A stretch of DNA of 64,000 bases from positions 4,774,001 through 4,838,000 of the forward strand of contig NZ_CP015163.1 of assembly GCF_003312875.1 (NCBI RefSeq), in the 5' to 3' direction. This document shows, piece after piece, positions 54,940 to 62,160 of this stretch. The DNA is from Amycolatopsis albispora (GTDB lineage: Bacteria; Actinomycetota; Actinomycetes; Mycobacteriales; Pseudonocardiaceae). The notes below the pieces were generated by a model. That model searched no databases. It worked only from the letters and a program-made list of their open reading frames with translations, and was not told the DNA's origin. Position numbers and translations under genes: made by a program. Every line of letters begins with the position of its first letter. Position 1 is the stretch's first letter.

Positions 54940-56162
54940 CCATCCACGAGCCGTGCGGCTCTGCCATGAAGGTAACGCTGTTGCGGCAGGCTCGTCGCGC
55001 GGGCTGCCGCGGCCGCATAGGACTCGCGGGCGCCGGCCCGGTCTCCTGCCAGTTCCAGTAGGTGGGCCCGCACGGCAGGCACCCGGTGGTCACCCGGCAA
55101 CCGACCGTCCACTTCGGTCAGCAATTCCAGTCCGGCACGCGGGCCCCGTGCCATGGCAACCGCGACGCAGTGGTTCAACGCCACCACCGGGTTGTCGGAC
55201 AACCGCATCAGAGCCTCGTACAGCGCGACGATCTGCGGCCAGTCGGTCTCCTCCGCGCTCGGCGCTTCGTCGTGCACGGCGGCGATCGCCGCCTGGAGCT
55301 GGTATTCGCCGACCGGGCCGCGGGGCAGCGCGGCGGTGATCAGCTCGACGCCCTCGGTGATGGCGCGCTGGTCCCACCGGCTCCGGTCCTGTTCGGACAT
55401 CGGCACCAGCGCGCCGTCGGGGCCGGTGCGCGCGGCGCGCCGGGCGTCGGTGAGCAGCATCAGCGCGAGCAGCCCGGCCACCTCGCTGTCCTCGGGCAGC
55501 AGCTCCCGCACCATCCGCGTCAGCCGGATCGCCTCGGCGGTCAGCTCGGTCCGCTGCAGGTCCGGGCCCGCGGTGCTGGCGTACCCCTCGTTGAAGATCA
55601 GGTACAGCACGTGCAGCACGGCCGCCAGCCGCGCGGGGTCCGCGGGCAAGCCGAACGGCACACCGCTGTCCTTGATCCGCTGCTTGGCGCGGCTGATGCG
55701 CCGGGTCATCGTCGCTTCCGGCACCAGGAAGGCCCTGGCGATCTCGGCCGTGGTCAGCCCGCCGACCGCGCGCAGGGTGAGCGCGATCTGCGACGCCGGG
55801 GACAGCGACGGGTGGCAGCACAGGAACAGCAGCACCAGCGTGTCGTCCGCGGGCTTCGCGGCCCGGTCCGCGGCGGGTGCCAGCCATTCCTCGGGCAGCA
55901 CCTGCCGTGCCACGGTGTCCTCGCGACGGCGGCGGGCGTACTCGCTGCGCAGCAGATCGGTCAGCCGCCGGGAGGCGACGGTGATCAGCCAGCCGCGCGG
56001 GTTGTCCGGTACGCCGCCCTCCGGCCACTGCGTGGCGGCGGCCAGCAGCGCCTCCTGCACCGCGTCCTCCGCGGTGTCGAAGTGCCCGAACCGCCGGACC
56101 ACCGCACCGAGGACCTGCGGCGCGAGAGTCCGCAGCAGGCCGTCCACCTCGGTACCGGGCAT
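54936..56162 (-). CDS. ECF sigma factor with long C-terminal domain (DUF6596, ECF42-like)
   Basis: A 408-residue ECF sigma factor. Region 2 includes GHFDTAEDAVQEALLAAATQWPEGGVPDNPRGWLITVASRRLTDLLR, and region 4 includes ALTLRAVGGLTTAEIARAFLVPEATMTRRISRAKQRI. Beyond it lies a helical domain of about 220 residues (VLYLIFNEGYASTAG ... YQLQAAIAAVHDEAPS ... VALNHCVAVAMARGPRAGLE) ending in the HGRAARL motif. This form (ECF42) works with YCII/DGPF proteins rather than an anti-sigma factor, and one is encoded just upstream. The ATG at 56162 is 2 nt after that gene. Confidence 0.92.
   Translation of the reverse strand: MPGTEVDGLLRTLAPQVLGAVVRRFGHFDTAEDAVQEALLAAATQWPEGGVPDNPRGWLITVASRRLTDLLRSEYARRRREDTVARQVLPEEWLAPAADRAAKPADDTLVLLFLCCHPSLSPASQIALTLRAVGGLTTAEIARAFLVPEATMTRRISRAKQRIKDSGVPFGLPADPARLAAVLHVLYLIFNEGYASTAGPDLQRTELTAEAIRLTRMVRELLPEDSEVAGLLALMLLTDARRAARTGPDGALVPMSEQDRSRWDQRAITEGVELITAALPRGPVGEYQLQAAIAAVHDEAPSAEETDWPQIVALYEALMRLSDNPVVALNHCVAVAMARGPRAGLELLTEVDGRLPGDHRVPAVRAHLLELAGDRAGARESYAAAAARATSLPQQRYLHGRAARLVDG
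54943..54974. repeat. Direct repeat copy B, the 3' end of the sigma factor gene
   Basis: Matches 52797-52828 at 30 of 32 positions. On the minus strand it encodes the last residues of the ECF sigma factor (RYLHGRAARLV). It would be the gene-side copy if the pair is an attachment-site duplication. Confidence 0.9.
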
Positions 56163-56164
56163 CC

Positions 56165-56572
56165 TCAGAAACCGATGTCGTCCACGGACTCCATCAGCGG
56201 CCGGACGTCCGCGTAGGCGCCCTCGGCGAGCGCGGCCGGCGCCGGGCACTCCGACAGCCGCGCGGCGATCTCGGTGGCCCGGTCGAGGCTCTCGCATTCG
56301 ACGATCCAGTAGCCGGCCAGCACTTCCTGCGTTTCGGCGTACGGGCCGTCCGTCCACACGGGAACGCCGTCCTGGCGGCCGTGGACGCGCCGGGTGTGCA
56401 CGGGCGCGTTCAGCCCGCGCGTCTCCACCAGCTCACCCGACGCCTCCAGCTCTGCGTTGAACTTCGTCATGAACTCGTGCATCCCGGCGAAGTCCTCCGG
56501 CCGGTAACCACCCTTGCCCGCCATGGCGTCGTAGTCCTGCTGCGAGCCGTAGCTGAGGATCATGTACTTCAT
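56165..56572 (-). CDS. YCII-related (DGPF) protein
   Basis: A 135-residue protein with the YCII fold: MKYMILSYGSQQDYDAM at the N-terminus and the signature VPVWTDGPYAETQEVLAGYWIVEC. YCII proteins have a possible His/Asp active site of unknown reaction. It is the partner of ECF42 sigma factors, transcribed together with the one downstream. The ATG at 56572 follows GAGGAG by 6 nt. Confidence 0.9.
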   Translation of the reverse strand: MKYMILSYGSQQDYDAMAGKGGYRPEDFAGMHEFMTKFNAELEASGELVETRGLNAPVHTRRVHGRQDGVPVWTDGPYAETQEVLAGYWIVECESLDRATEIAARLSECPAPAALAEGAYADVRPLMESVDDIGF

Positions 56573-56649
56573 CGTGGTCTCCTCGATCGTCGGTGCCTTC
56601 CACCGGAGACGTCGGAGCGGCGGCGCCCGTCCGGACACCCATTCTCACC

Positions 56650-57318
56650 TCAGTACGCGAATTCCGGGCCGGTTCGGCTGAGGATCGCCGACCTGGGTTG
56701 CCCCAGCTCCTGCCCCAGGGCGCTGACCAGCGAAGACACGTCCTCCGCGGCGGTCTCATGCAGGGCCTCGGCAACGATCAGCACGGTCTGGGTGCCCTCC
56801 CGGACCGCCGACCGCCCGCTCTGGCGGTTCGTCCAGCGGCGGGCGTGCGCCTGCCCGGCCTCGTCCGCGAAGACCACCTCACCCGGCTGCGGGTGCTCGA
56901 CCTCGCCGCCGAAGGTCAGGTACTCCTCCCGTCCGGTGGCGTACCGCACTTCGAGGTCACCGGCGATGTGCGCCAGGTCGAGCACGGCCACCGGAATGGC
57001 GTAGGCGAGGGAAACCGCGTTGCACAGGTCGATCACCGGGTGGATGCGCGGCAACACCTTGTCCTTGCGGAACCGGCGCAACAGGGCCTCCGAAGCGCAG
57101 CGGTACTGCGTCGGCTTGAGGCCGAGTTGCGTGTAGGCGCGGCGCCAGGCCTGGATCTCGGGGAGCTGGGTTTCGGTGGTGCCGTCGAGCCGCTGCTCGG
57201 CGATCTCCAGGTACTTGGTGAGGTCGTAGGTGCCGTCGAAGCTTTCGACGTGCAGCACACCGGGCACGAGCTGCGGGAAGTCGGCCCAGAGCGCGTCGGC
57301 GTGGCGGAACGTGCTCAT
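56650..57318 (-). CDS. B3/B4-domain protein (phenylalanyl-tRNA synthetase beta-like)
   Basis: A 222-residue protein with the stand-alone B3/4 domain found in PheT: AWRRAYTQLGLKPTQYRCASEALLRRF, then HPVIDLCNAVSLAYAIPVAVLDL, GEEV-type strands and DEAGQAHARRWTNRQSGRSAV. It may edit misacylated tRNA or amino acids, but this is unproven for the free domain. The ATG at 57318 overlaps the LysE-type gene by 4 nt. Confidence 0.85.
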   Translation of the reverse strand: MSTFRHADALWADFPQLVPGVLHVESFDGTYDLTKYLEIAEQRLDGTTETQLPEIQAWRRAYTQLGLKPTQYRCASEALLRRFRKDKVLPRIHPVIDLCNAVSLAYAIPVAVLDLAHIAGDLEVRYATGREEYLTFGGEVEHPQPGEVVFADEAGQAHARRWTNRQSGRSAVREGTQTVLIVAEALHETAAEDVSSLVSALGQELGQPRSAILSRTGPEFAY

Positions 57319-57923
57319 GCTTCGGTCACCGCCAGCTTGACGGCCAGCCCGGCGAACGCGGCGGAGAAGGTGCGCCGGGTCCAGGCGAGCACCTTCGGGC
57401 GGGTGATGACGTGGTCGCGCAGGGCCGCGGCGAAGGCGCCGTAGCCGAGGAAAACGACCAGCGTGAGGCCGGTGAACACGGCGCTCAGCTCCACCATCCG
57501 CCACACCGGCTCGCCGGGCTGGACGAACTGCGGCAGGAACGCGAAGAAGAAGATGGTCAGCTTGGGGTTGAGGAGGTTGATCAGCACGCCTTCGCCGATC
57601 ACCTTCATCGCGGAGGCGGGTGCCCGGCGCGGTTCGAAGGTGCTCTTGTCGCGGAGCGTGGCCCACGCCAGGTACAACAGGTAGGCGACGCCCAGGTACT
57701 TCAGCGCCTCGAAGGCGACGGCGCTGGTGTGCAGCAGCGCGGCCAGCCCGGTGATCGCCGCGAGCAGGTGGGGCAGGGTGCCGAGGGTGCCGGCCAGTGC
57801 CGCCACCGCGCTCGCGCGGAACCCGCGGCTCAGCCCGGCGGCGACGGTGTACAACGCCCCGGTGCCCGGCGTGGCCACGATGACCAGCGCGGTCAGGAAG
57901 AACTCGATACTCACGAGGTTCAT
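57315..57923 (-). CDS. LysE-family amino-acid exporter
   Basis: A 202-residue membrane protein with about six helices. The N-terminal signature is VIVATPGTGALYTVAAGLSRGFRAS (Thr-Pro-Gly in place of the usual Pro-Gly-Pro), and NLLNPKLTIFFFAFLPQFV is typical. The start is the ATG at 57923. It is coupled to the B3/B4-domain gene, so the pair may deal with an unwanted amino acid by export and tRNA editing. Confidence 0.85.
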   Translation of the reverse strand: MNLVSIEFFLTALVIVATPGTGALYTVAAGLSRGFRASAVAALAGTLGTLPHLLAAITGLAALLHTSAVAFEALKYLGVAYLLYLAWATLRDKSTFEPRRAPASAMKVIGEGVLINLLNPKLTIFFFAFLPQFVQPGEPVWRMVELSAVFTGLTLVVFLGYGAFAAALRDHVITRPKVLAWTRRTFSAAFAGLAVKLAVTEA

Positions 57924-57982
57924 CCTGCCGGGTGACGTGGCCCAGCGAACAGGTCCAATCAAGCCCCGCCGAACTGGTCCAC

Positions 57983-59032
57983 TCAGCCGATCGTCAGGTC
58001 GCCCTTGGTCACCTGGCGAATGTGCTCACTGGCGAGCATCTCGTGGGGGAAGCCGAGTCCGATGGCGCTGGCGTCGTCGAGCCGGGCCAGTTGGGACGCG
58101 GTGAAGTCGACGTCCAGCGCACCGAGGTTGTCCTCCAGCTGCGCGGTGGTGCGCGCACCGATGATCGGGGCCGTCACGCCGGGGTTCCGCAGGGTCCAGG
58201 CCAGCCCGACCTGCGCGGGCGTGCGGCCCATCTCCGTGGCGACCTCCCGCACCACGTCGGCGATGGCGAGGTTGCGTTCGGTGACCGTGCCGAGGGTGAA
58301 GTTGAAGTTCTTCCGGGTGCCGTCGCCCGCCGCGGCCGCGGTCAGGTCGCCGCGGGTGTACTTGCCGGTGAGCACGCCGCCCGCCAGCGGTGAATACGGG
58401 ACCACGCCCAGCCCCAGTGCACGCGCCATCGGGATCAGGTCGCGTTCGCCGGTTCGCTCGATCAGGTTGTATTCGATCTGCAGCGCCACCAGCGGTGACC
58501 AGCCGCGCAGGTCGGCGATCGCCTGCATGCGCGAGATCTGCCAGGCCGGGGCGTTGGACATGGCCACGTACAGCACCTTGCCCTGGCGGACCAGATCGTC
58601 CATGCCACGCAGGATTTCCTCGACCGGCGTCGTGAAGTCCCAGACGTGCAGGTAAAGCAGGTCGAGGTAGTCCGTGTTCAGCTGACGCAGGCTGGCTTCC
58701 ACCGACGTGAACAGGCTTTTCCGGTGTGCACCACCGGAATTCGGGTCGCCGGGTCGTCGCTGGGTGGTGTACTTGGTCGCCAGCACCAGGCTTTCGCGGT
58801 GGTCGCGGGTGAATTCGCCGAGCAGGCGCTCGGAACTGCCGTTGGTGTAGGTGTTGGCGGTGTCGATGAAGTTGCCACCGCGCTCGACGTAGGTGTCGAA
58901 CAGCTTGCGTGCCTCGTCCTGCTCGGCGCCCCAGCCCCATTCGGTGCCGAAGGTCGCCGTGCCCAGTGCCAGCGGGGAGACCCGCAGCCCGGACCGGCCC
59001 AGCAGCCGGTAGGTGTCGAGGGTGAGCGGCAT
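57983..59032 (-). CDS. Aldo/keto reductase
   Basis: A 349-residue NADPH-dependent reductase. The catalytic tetrad is visible: Asp and Tyr in NFIDTANTYTNGSSERLLG, Lys in LVLATKYT and His in DLLYLHVWD. The cofactor region IIGARTTAQLEDNLGALDV is near the C-terminus. The ATG at 59032 follows GGAGGAG. Divergent from the regulator gene at 59150, which probably controls it. Confidence 0.92.
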   Translation of the reverse strand: MPLTLDTYRLLGRSGLRVSPLALGTATFGTEWGWGAEQDEARKLFDTYVERGGNFIDTANTYTNGSSERLLGEFTRDHRESLVLATKYTTQRRPGDPNSGGAHRKSLFTSVEASLRQLNTDYLDLLYLHVWDFTTPVEEILRGMDDLVRQGKVLYVAMSNAPAWQISRMQAIADLRGWSPLVALQIEYNLIERTGERDLIPMARALGLGVVPYSPLAGGVLTGKYTRGDLTAAAAGDGTRKNFNFTLGTVTERNLAIADVVREVATEMGRTPAQVGLAWTLRNPGVTAPIIGARTTAQLEDNLGALDVDFTASQLARLDDASAIGLGFPHEMLASEHIRQVTKGDLTIG

Positions 59033-59149
59033 GGTCTCCTCCTGTGCTCGTGATCCGTTGCCGAACACGAGTCTCGGCGGGCCGCGAGCCGGGGGTAAGG
59101 GAAGGAAGATCCTGGGAACACCAGTCCCACCCGGGCGGTTGGACCGGAC

Positions 59150-59995
59150 ATGACAACCACCGGCGTGGACCCCGCTCAGGAGCTGGCCGTGTTCCTCCGT
59201 GCCCGGCGGGAACGCCTGGATCCAGGGGATTTCGGCCTGCCGTCGCGCCGGCAGGCCAGGCGGACCCCGGGTCTGCGCCGTGAGGAGGTCGCCGAACTGG
59301 CCGGGGTGAGCACCGACTACATCGTGCGGCTGGAACAGGCACGCGGCCTGCGGCCGTCGGCGGCGGTGGTGGAGTCGCTGGCCAGGGCGCTGCGACTGGC
59401 CCCGGCCGAACGCGCCTACCTGTTCGACCTGGCCCAGCAGCGGCCCCGCACCGCCGACAAGCCCGCGACCACCCCTGCACCGCAGCTGGCCGAGCTGGTC
59501 GCCGAGTTGTCGCCGCTGCCCGCCATGCTGCTGAACCACCGGTACGACATCCTGGCGTGGAACACCGAAATGACAAGGCTGCTGGTGGATTTCGAGGCGT
59601 TGCCGCCGTCCCAGCGCAACGCGATGTGGTTGTGCCTGCGGCACCCGAAGATCCGTGAGTACTACGTGGACCGCGAACGCGTTGTGCGGGAGGGAATCGC
59701 CCACCTGCGCGCGGCCTGGGCAGTGCACCCGGACGACCGGGCCCTGTCCGGCCTGATCGCCGATTTCCTTGCCCACGACGAGGAATTCGCGCGCCTGTGG
59801 GCGGAACGCGATGTCCAGGTCAACGCCCGAGGCCGCAAAGTGCTGCGGCGCCCAGATGCCGGTGAAATCGCCCTGAACTTCGAAGTGCTCATGCCCCTCG
59901 AAGACCCGGACCAGCGCCTGCTGCTCTACCGCGCCGCGGACGAACAAAGCCGCGCCACCCTGAATCGTTTAGTGAGCACCCAGCCGAGCCACTAA
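59150..59995 (+). CDS. XRE-family regulator with MmyB-like ligand domain
   Basis: A 281-residue regulator: helix-turn-helix LRREEVAELAGVSTDYIVRLEQARGLRPSAAVVESLARAL (residues about 42-82), preceded by the family lead FLRARRERLDPGDFGLPSRRQARRTPG, then a PAS-like MmyB domain with PAMLLNHRYDILAWNTEMTRLL. This type usually represses a neighbouring oxidoreductase, here the divergent aldo/keto reductase. The start is the ATG at 59150. Its 3' end overlaps the convergent sigma factor gene by 27 nt. Confidence 0.9.
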   Translation: MTTTGVDPAQELAVFLRARRERLDPGDFGLPSRRQARRTPGLRREEVAELAGVSTDYIVRLEQARGLRPSAAVVESLARALRLAPAERAYLFDLAQQRPRTADKPATTPAPQLAELVAELSPLPAMLLNHRYDILAWNTEMTRLLVDFEALPPSQRNAMWLCLRHPKIREYYVDRERVVREGIAHLRAAWAVHPDDRALSGLIADFLAHDEEFARLWAERDVQVNARGRKVLRRPDAGEIALNFEVLMPLEDPDQRLLLYRAADEQSRATLNRLVSTQPSH

Positions 59996-60847
59996 CGCGG
60001 CGTCACCGAACACGGTCACCCCGGCGATGCCGTCGCGGCGGACGTCGAGCACCGCGACGCCGAATGGTTGCCCGTGCAGGTGGACGGCAACCGCCGGCTG
60101 GCCGTTGACCACCAGCCGGTCCATCCGCCAGTCGCCGGGTTGCCCCACCGCTCCGGCAAAAACCCGGGAACATTCGGCCATTCCGGCAAACCACGCTCGA
60201 TTCGGCAGCAGTTCCAACGTCGCGTCCGCACACAATGCGGTCGTCAGGACACCGACGTTCGCCGTCTCAAACGCGGTCACGTACGCGTCGAGCAGCCGCC
60301 GCGCCTGCGGGGAACTGGGCTCGACCACGTCGTCGGGCTCGACATCGACGTCCGCGAGCCGAGCACGGGCGCGCTGCAGGCTGCTTTTCACCGCGGCGAC
60401 GGACATGCCCATCATCTCGGCGACTTCGGCGGCCGGGAACGCCAGCACCTCGCGCAGCAGCAACACCGCCCGCTGGGCGGGTGGCAGCGTCTGCATCGCG
60501 GCGATCAACGCCAGCCGCAGGTCGGCGCGGTCGCCGGGGAACGGCTCGAGCCACGTGTGCGGCGGCAGCACCTCCGCTGGCCCGTCGATGGTGGTGGGTG
60601 CGCTGATCCCCGACGGCAGGGCTCGGCGGCCACGATCACGCAGGGCGTTGAGGCAGACGTTGGTGGCGATGCGGTGCAGCCACGTTCGCACCGAAGACCG
60701 TTCTTCGAAGCTCTCCCAGGCACGCCAGCCGCGCAGGTAGGTTTCCTGGACCGCGTCCTCGGCCTCGTGCCACGACCCGAGCATCCGGTAGCTGTGCGCC
60801 AGCAGTTCACCGCGCAGCGCGGCCGTCGCCCGCTCGAAGTCCGTCAT
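59969..60847 (-). CDS. ECF sigma factor with SnoaL-like C-terminal domain
   Basis: A 292-residue sigma factor. Region 2 is LLAHSYRMLGSWHEAEDAVQETYLRGWRAWESFEERSSVRTWLHRIATNVCLN; region 4 is LPPAQRAVLLLREVLAFPAAEVAEMMGMSVAAVKSSLQRARARL. The tail (about 200-292) is a SnoaL-like domain (LLDAYVTAFETANVGVLTTAL ... GMAECSRVF), as in SigG/SigJ-like factors, and may sense a ligand. The ATG at 60847 shares a base with the stop of the hydrolase gene (TGATG), so the two are coupled. Confidence 0.92.
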   Translation of the reverse strand: MTDFERATAALRGELLAHSYRMLGSWHEAEDAVQETYLRGWRAWESFEERSSVRTWLHRIATNVCLNALRDRGRRALPSGISAPTTIDGPAEVLPPHTWLEPFPGDRADLRLALIAAMQTLPPAQRAVLLLREVLAFPAAEVAEMMGMSVAAVKSSLQRARARLADVDVEPDDVVEPSSPQARRLLDAYVTAFETANVGVLTTALCADATLELLPNRAWFAGMAECSRVFAGAVGQPGDWRMDRLVVNGQPAVAVHLHGQPFGVAVLDVRRDGIAGVTVFGDAALVARLGAH

Positions 60848-61692
60848 CACCCCAGTGTCGACCGCAGCCACGATCCCGCCTCCTCGACCGCTTCGCCTGC
60901 CGCCTTGGTGCGCCCGGCCGCCATCTGGAACGTGTGGACCTGGTCCGGGTACTCGTCGAGCCGCACCTCGACACCGGCGTTCCGCATCCTCCCGGCCAGC
61001 CGCCTGCTGTCGTCCAGCAAGGATTCCTCGGCGCCGACCTGGAGGTACACCGGCGGCAGGCCTCGCAGATCGGCGTGCACCGGCGCCGCCAGCGGGTCAC
61101 GCGGGTCCGCCCCGGCCAGGTAACCGGCCGCCAGCCCGCGGACCAGCTCCCTGGTGAAGAACGGATCGCTGCCCGTGTCGTAGGAGGCGCCTTCGGCTTC
61201 GAGATCGGACCACGCCGACAACAGCAACAAGGAGGCTGGTCCCGGCAAACCTTCCTGCCGGAGTCGTACCGCGAGGCCGACCGCCAGTGTTGCACCGCAG
61301 GAATCACCGGCCACCGCGATCGGACCGGCACCGCTGTCCAGCAACCACCGATACGCCGCCATGACGGTGTCGAGCTGGCTGGGGAACACGTGCTCCGGCA
61401 CGAGCCCGTAGTCGACGGCGAACGCGTGCACCCCGGACGCCCGTGCCAGGTGGCCGAACATCCGCCGGTGGGTGGCCGCCGATCCGCCGACAAAACCGCC
61501 GCCGTGGATGGCCAGGATCACCGGCCCGGCCGGGGCCCCCGGCGGACGCAGCCACAACCCGGCGGGCTCGGTCACCGCCTCGGTCTCGACGCCGTCCGGT
61601 CCGGTGGCCAGCGTTTCCCACAGCGGTTCCTGCGCCCCGCGGGCCCGCGCTTCCCAAAGCGCACGATTGGGTTCCTTCGCCATTTCGGTCAT
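60847..61692 (-). CDS. Alpha/beta hydrolase of the hormone-sensitive-lipase type
   Basis: A 281-residue esterase-like protein. ILAIHGGGFVGG is the HSL oxyanion motif, GPIAVAGDSCGATLAVGL holds the nucleophile Ser, and DPLAAPVHADLRGLPPVYLQVG with PDQVHTFQMAAG give the Asp and His. The substrate is an ester or lactone, not identified. The start is the ATG at 61692. Co-transcribed with the downstream sigma factor. Confidence 0.9.
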   Translation of the reverse strand: MTEMAKEPNRALWEARARGAQEPLWETLATGPDGVETEAVTEPAGLWLRPPGAPAGPVILAIHGGGFVGGSAATHRRMFGHLARASGVHAFAVDYGLVPEHVFPSQLDTVMAAYRWLLDSGAGPIAVAGDSCGATLAVGLAVRLRQEGLPGPASLLLLSAWSDLEAEGASYDTGSDPFFTRELVRGLAAGYLAGADPRDPLAAPVHADLRGLPPVYLQVGAEESLLDDSRRLAGRMRNAGVEVRLDEYPDQVHTFQMAAGRTKAAGEAVEEAGSWLRSTLG

Positions 61693-61775
61693 GACAAACA
61701 GACCCCGCACCCCCACCAAAGGAATCGCCCCCCAACACCTGCACACACACCCACAGATGCTGATGGGTCGGGGGT

Positions 61776-61819
61776 CCGGGGGCTCGCCCCCGGCGGGGGC
61801 CTGGGGGCTCGGCCCCCAG
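61776..61819. repeat. Two GC-rich hairpins sharing a GGGGGCTCG core
   Basis: CCGGGGG-CTCG-CCCCCGG (61776-61793) and CTGGGGG-CTCGG-CCCCCAG (61801-61819) are separated by 7 bp. They lie between the tRNA terminator and the hydrolase gene and may form a further termination block on either strand. Confidence 0.7.
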
Positions 61820-61871
61820 AAAACACAAAACGGGCGATCCAGTTCGCGCTTTCCGCGAACACAGACCGCCC
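61820..61871 (-). terminator. Intrinsic terminator after tRNA-Arg
   Basis: GGGCG (61832-61836) pairs with CGCCC (61867-61871) and GTTCGCG (61842-61848) with CGCGAAC (61854-61860), with an internal mismatch. On the minus strand the stem is followed by the T-rich run GTTTTGTGTTTT (61831-61820). It lies directly after the tRNA. Confidence 0.75.
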
Positions 61872-61879
61872 ATCGAACG

Positions 61880-61952
61880 TGCCCTCGGCAGGATTCGAAC
61901 CTGCGACACCTGCCTCCGGAGGGCAGTGCTCTATCCCCTGAGCTACGAGGGC
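61880..61952 (-). tRNA. tRNA-Arg (anticodon CCG)
   Basis: A 73-nt cloverleaf on the minus strand. The acceptor stem is GCCCTCG/CGAGGGC with discriminator A; the D arm has AGCTCAGGGGATAGAGC, the anticodon arm CTGCC-CTCCGGA-GGCAG gives CCG, and the T arm is GCAGGTTCGAATCCTGC. CCA is not encoded. It reads the Arg codon CGG. Confidence 0.97.
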
Positions 61953-62082
61953 CCATCGCCTCAGCGACATCGTGAAGCCTAGCGCATGCCCGATACGCCC
62001 TCACAGCGGGTTGACGATCCCGCCGGGCGGGAAACCCCGGTTGGGGGGTTGGGCGGGCCGGGCCGGCGTCGTAACGTCGGCC

Positions 62083-62102
62083 GTGAGCTTAGGCTCACCT
62101 CT
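62083..62102 (+). promoter_or_regulatory. Candidate DtxR/IdeR-type metalloregulator box
   Basis: GTGAGC-TTAG-GCTCAC (62083-62098) is a perfect inverted repeat, and 62084-62102 agrees with 14 of 19 positions of the DtxR/IdeR consensus (TTAGGCT..CCT). It lies just upstream of the -35 box of the metal exporter gene. Confidence 0.45.
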
Positions 62103-62103
62103 A

Positions 62104-62132
62104 TTGCACTCATGCGCATGTCACTATATATT
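62104..62132 (+). promoter_or_regulatory. Promoter of the CDF exporter gene
   Basis: TTGCAC (62104-62109) and TATATT (62127-62132) are 17 bp apart, a good housekeeping-sigma promoter. Transcription would start near 62139, about 20 bp before the ATG. The spacer contains the palindrome CATGCGCATG (62111-62120). Confidence 0.6.
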
Positions 62133-62160
62133 CCCGGGCAGTCGATACGGGAGGCAGCGA

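Noticed and set aside
57983..59947. Extended minus-strand frame joining the aldo/keto reductase to upstream sequence
   Set aside because: The reductase has a clear ATG with GGAGGAG at 59032; the upstream part is antisense to the MmyB-like regulator.
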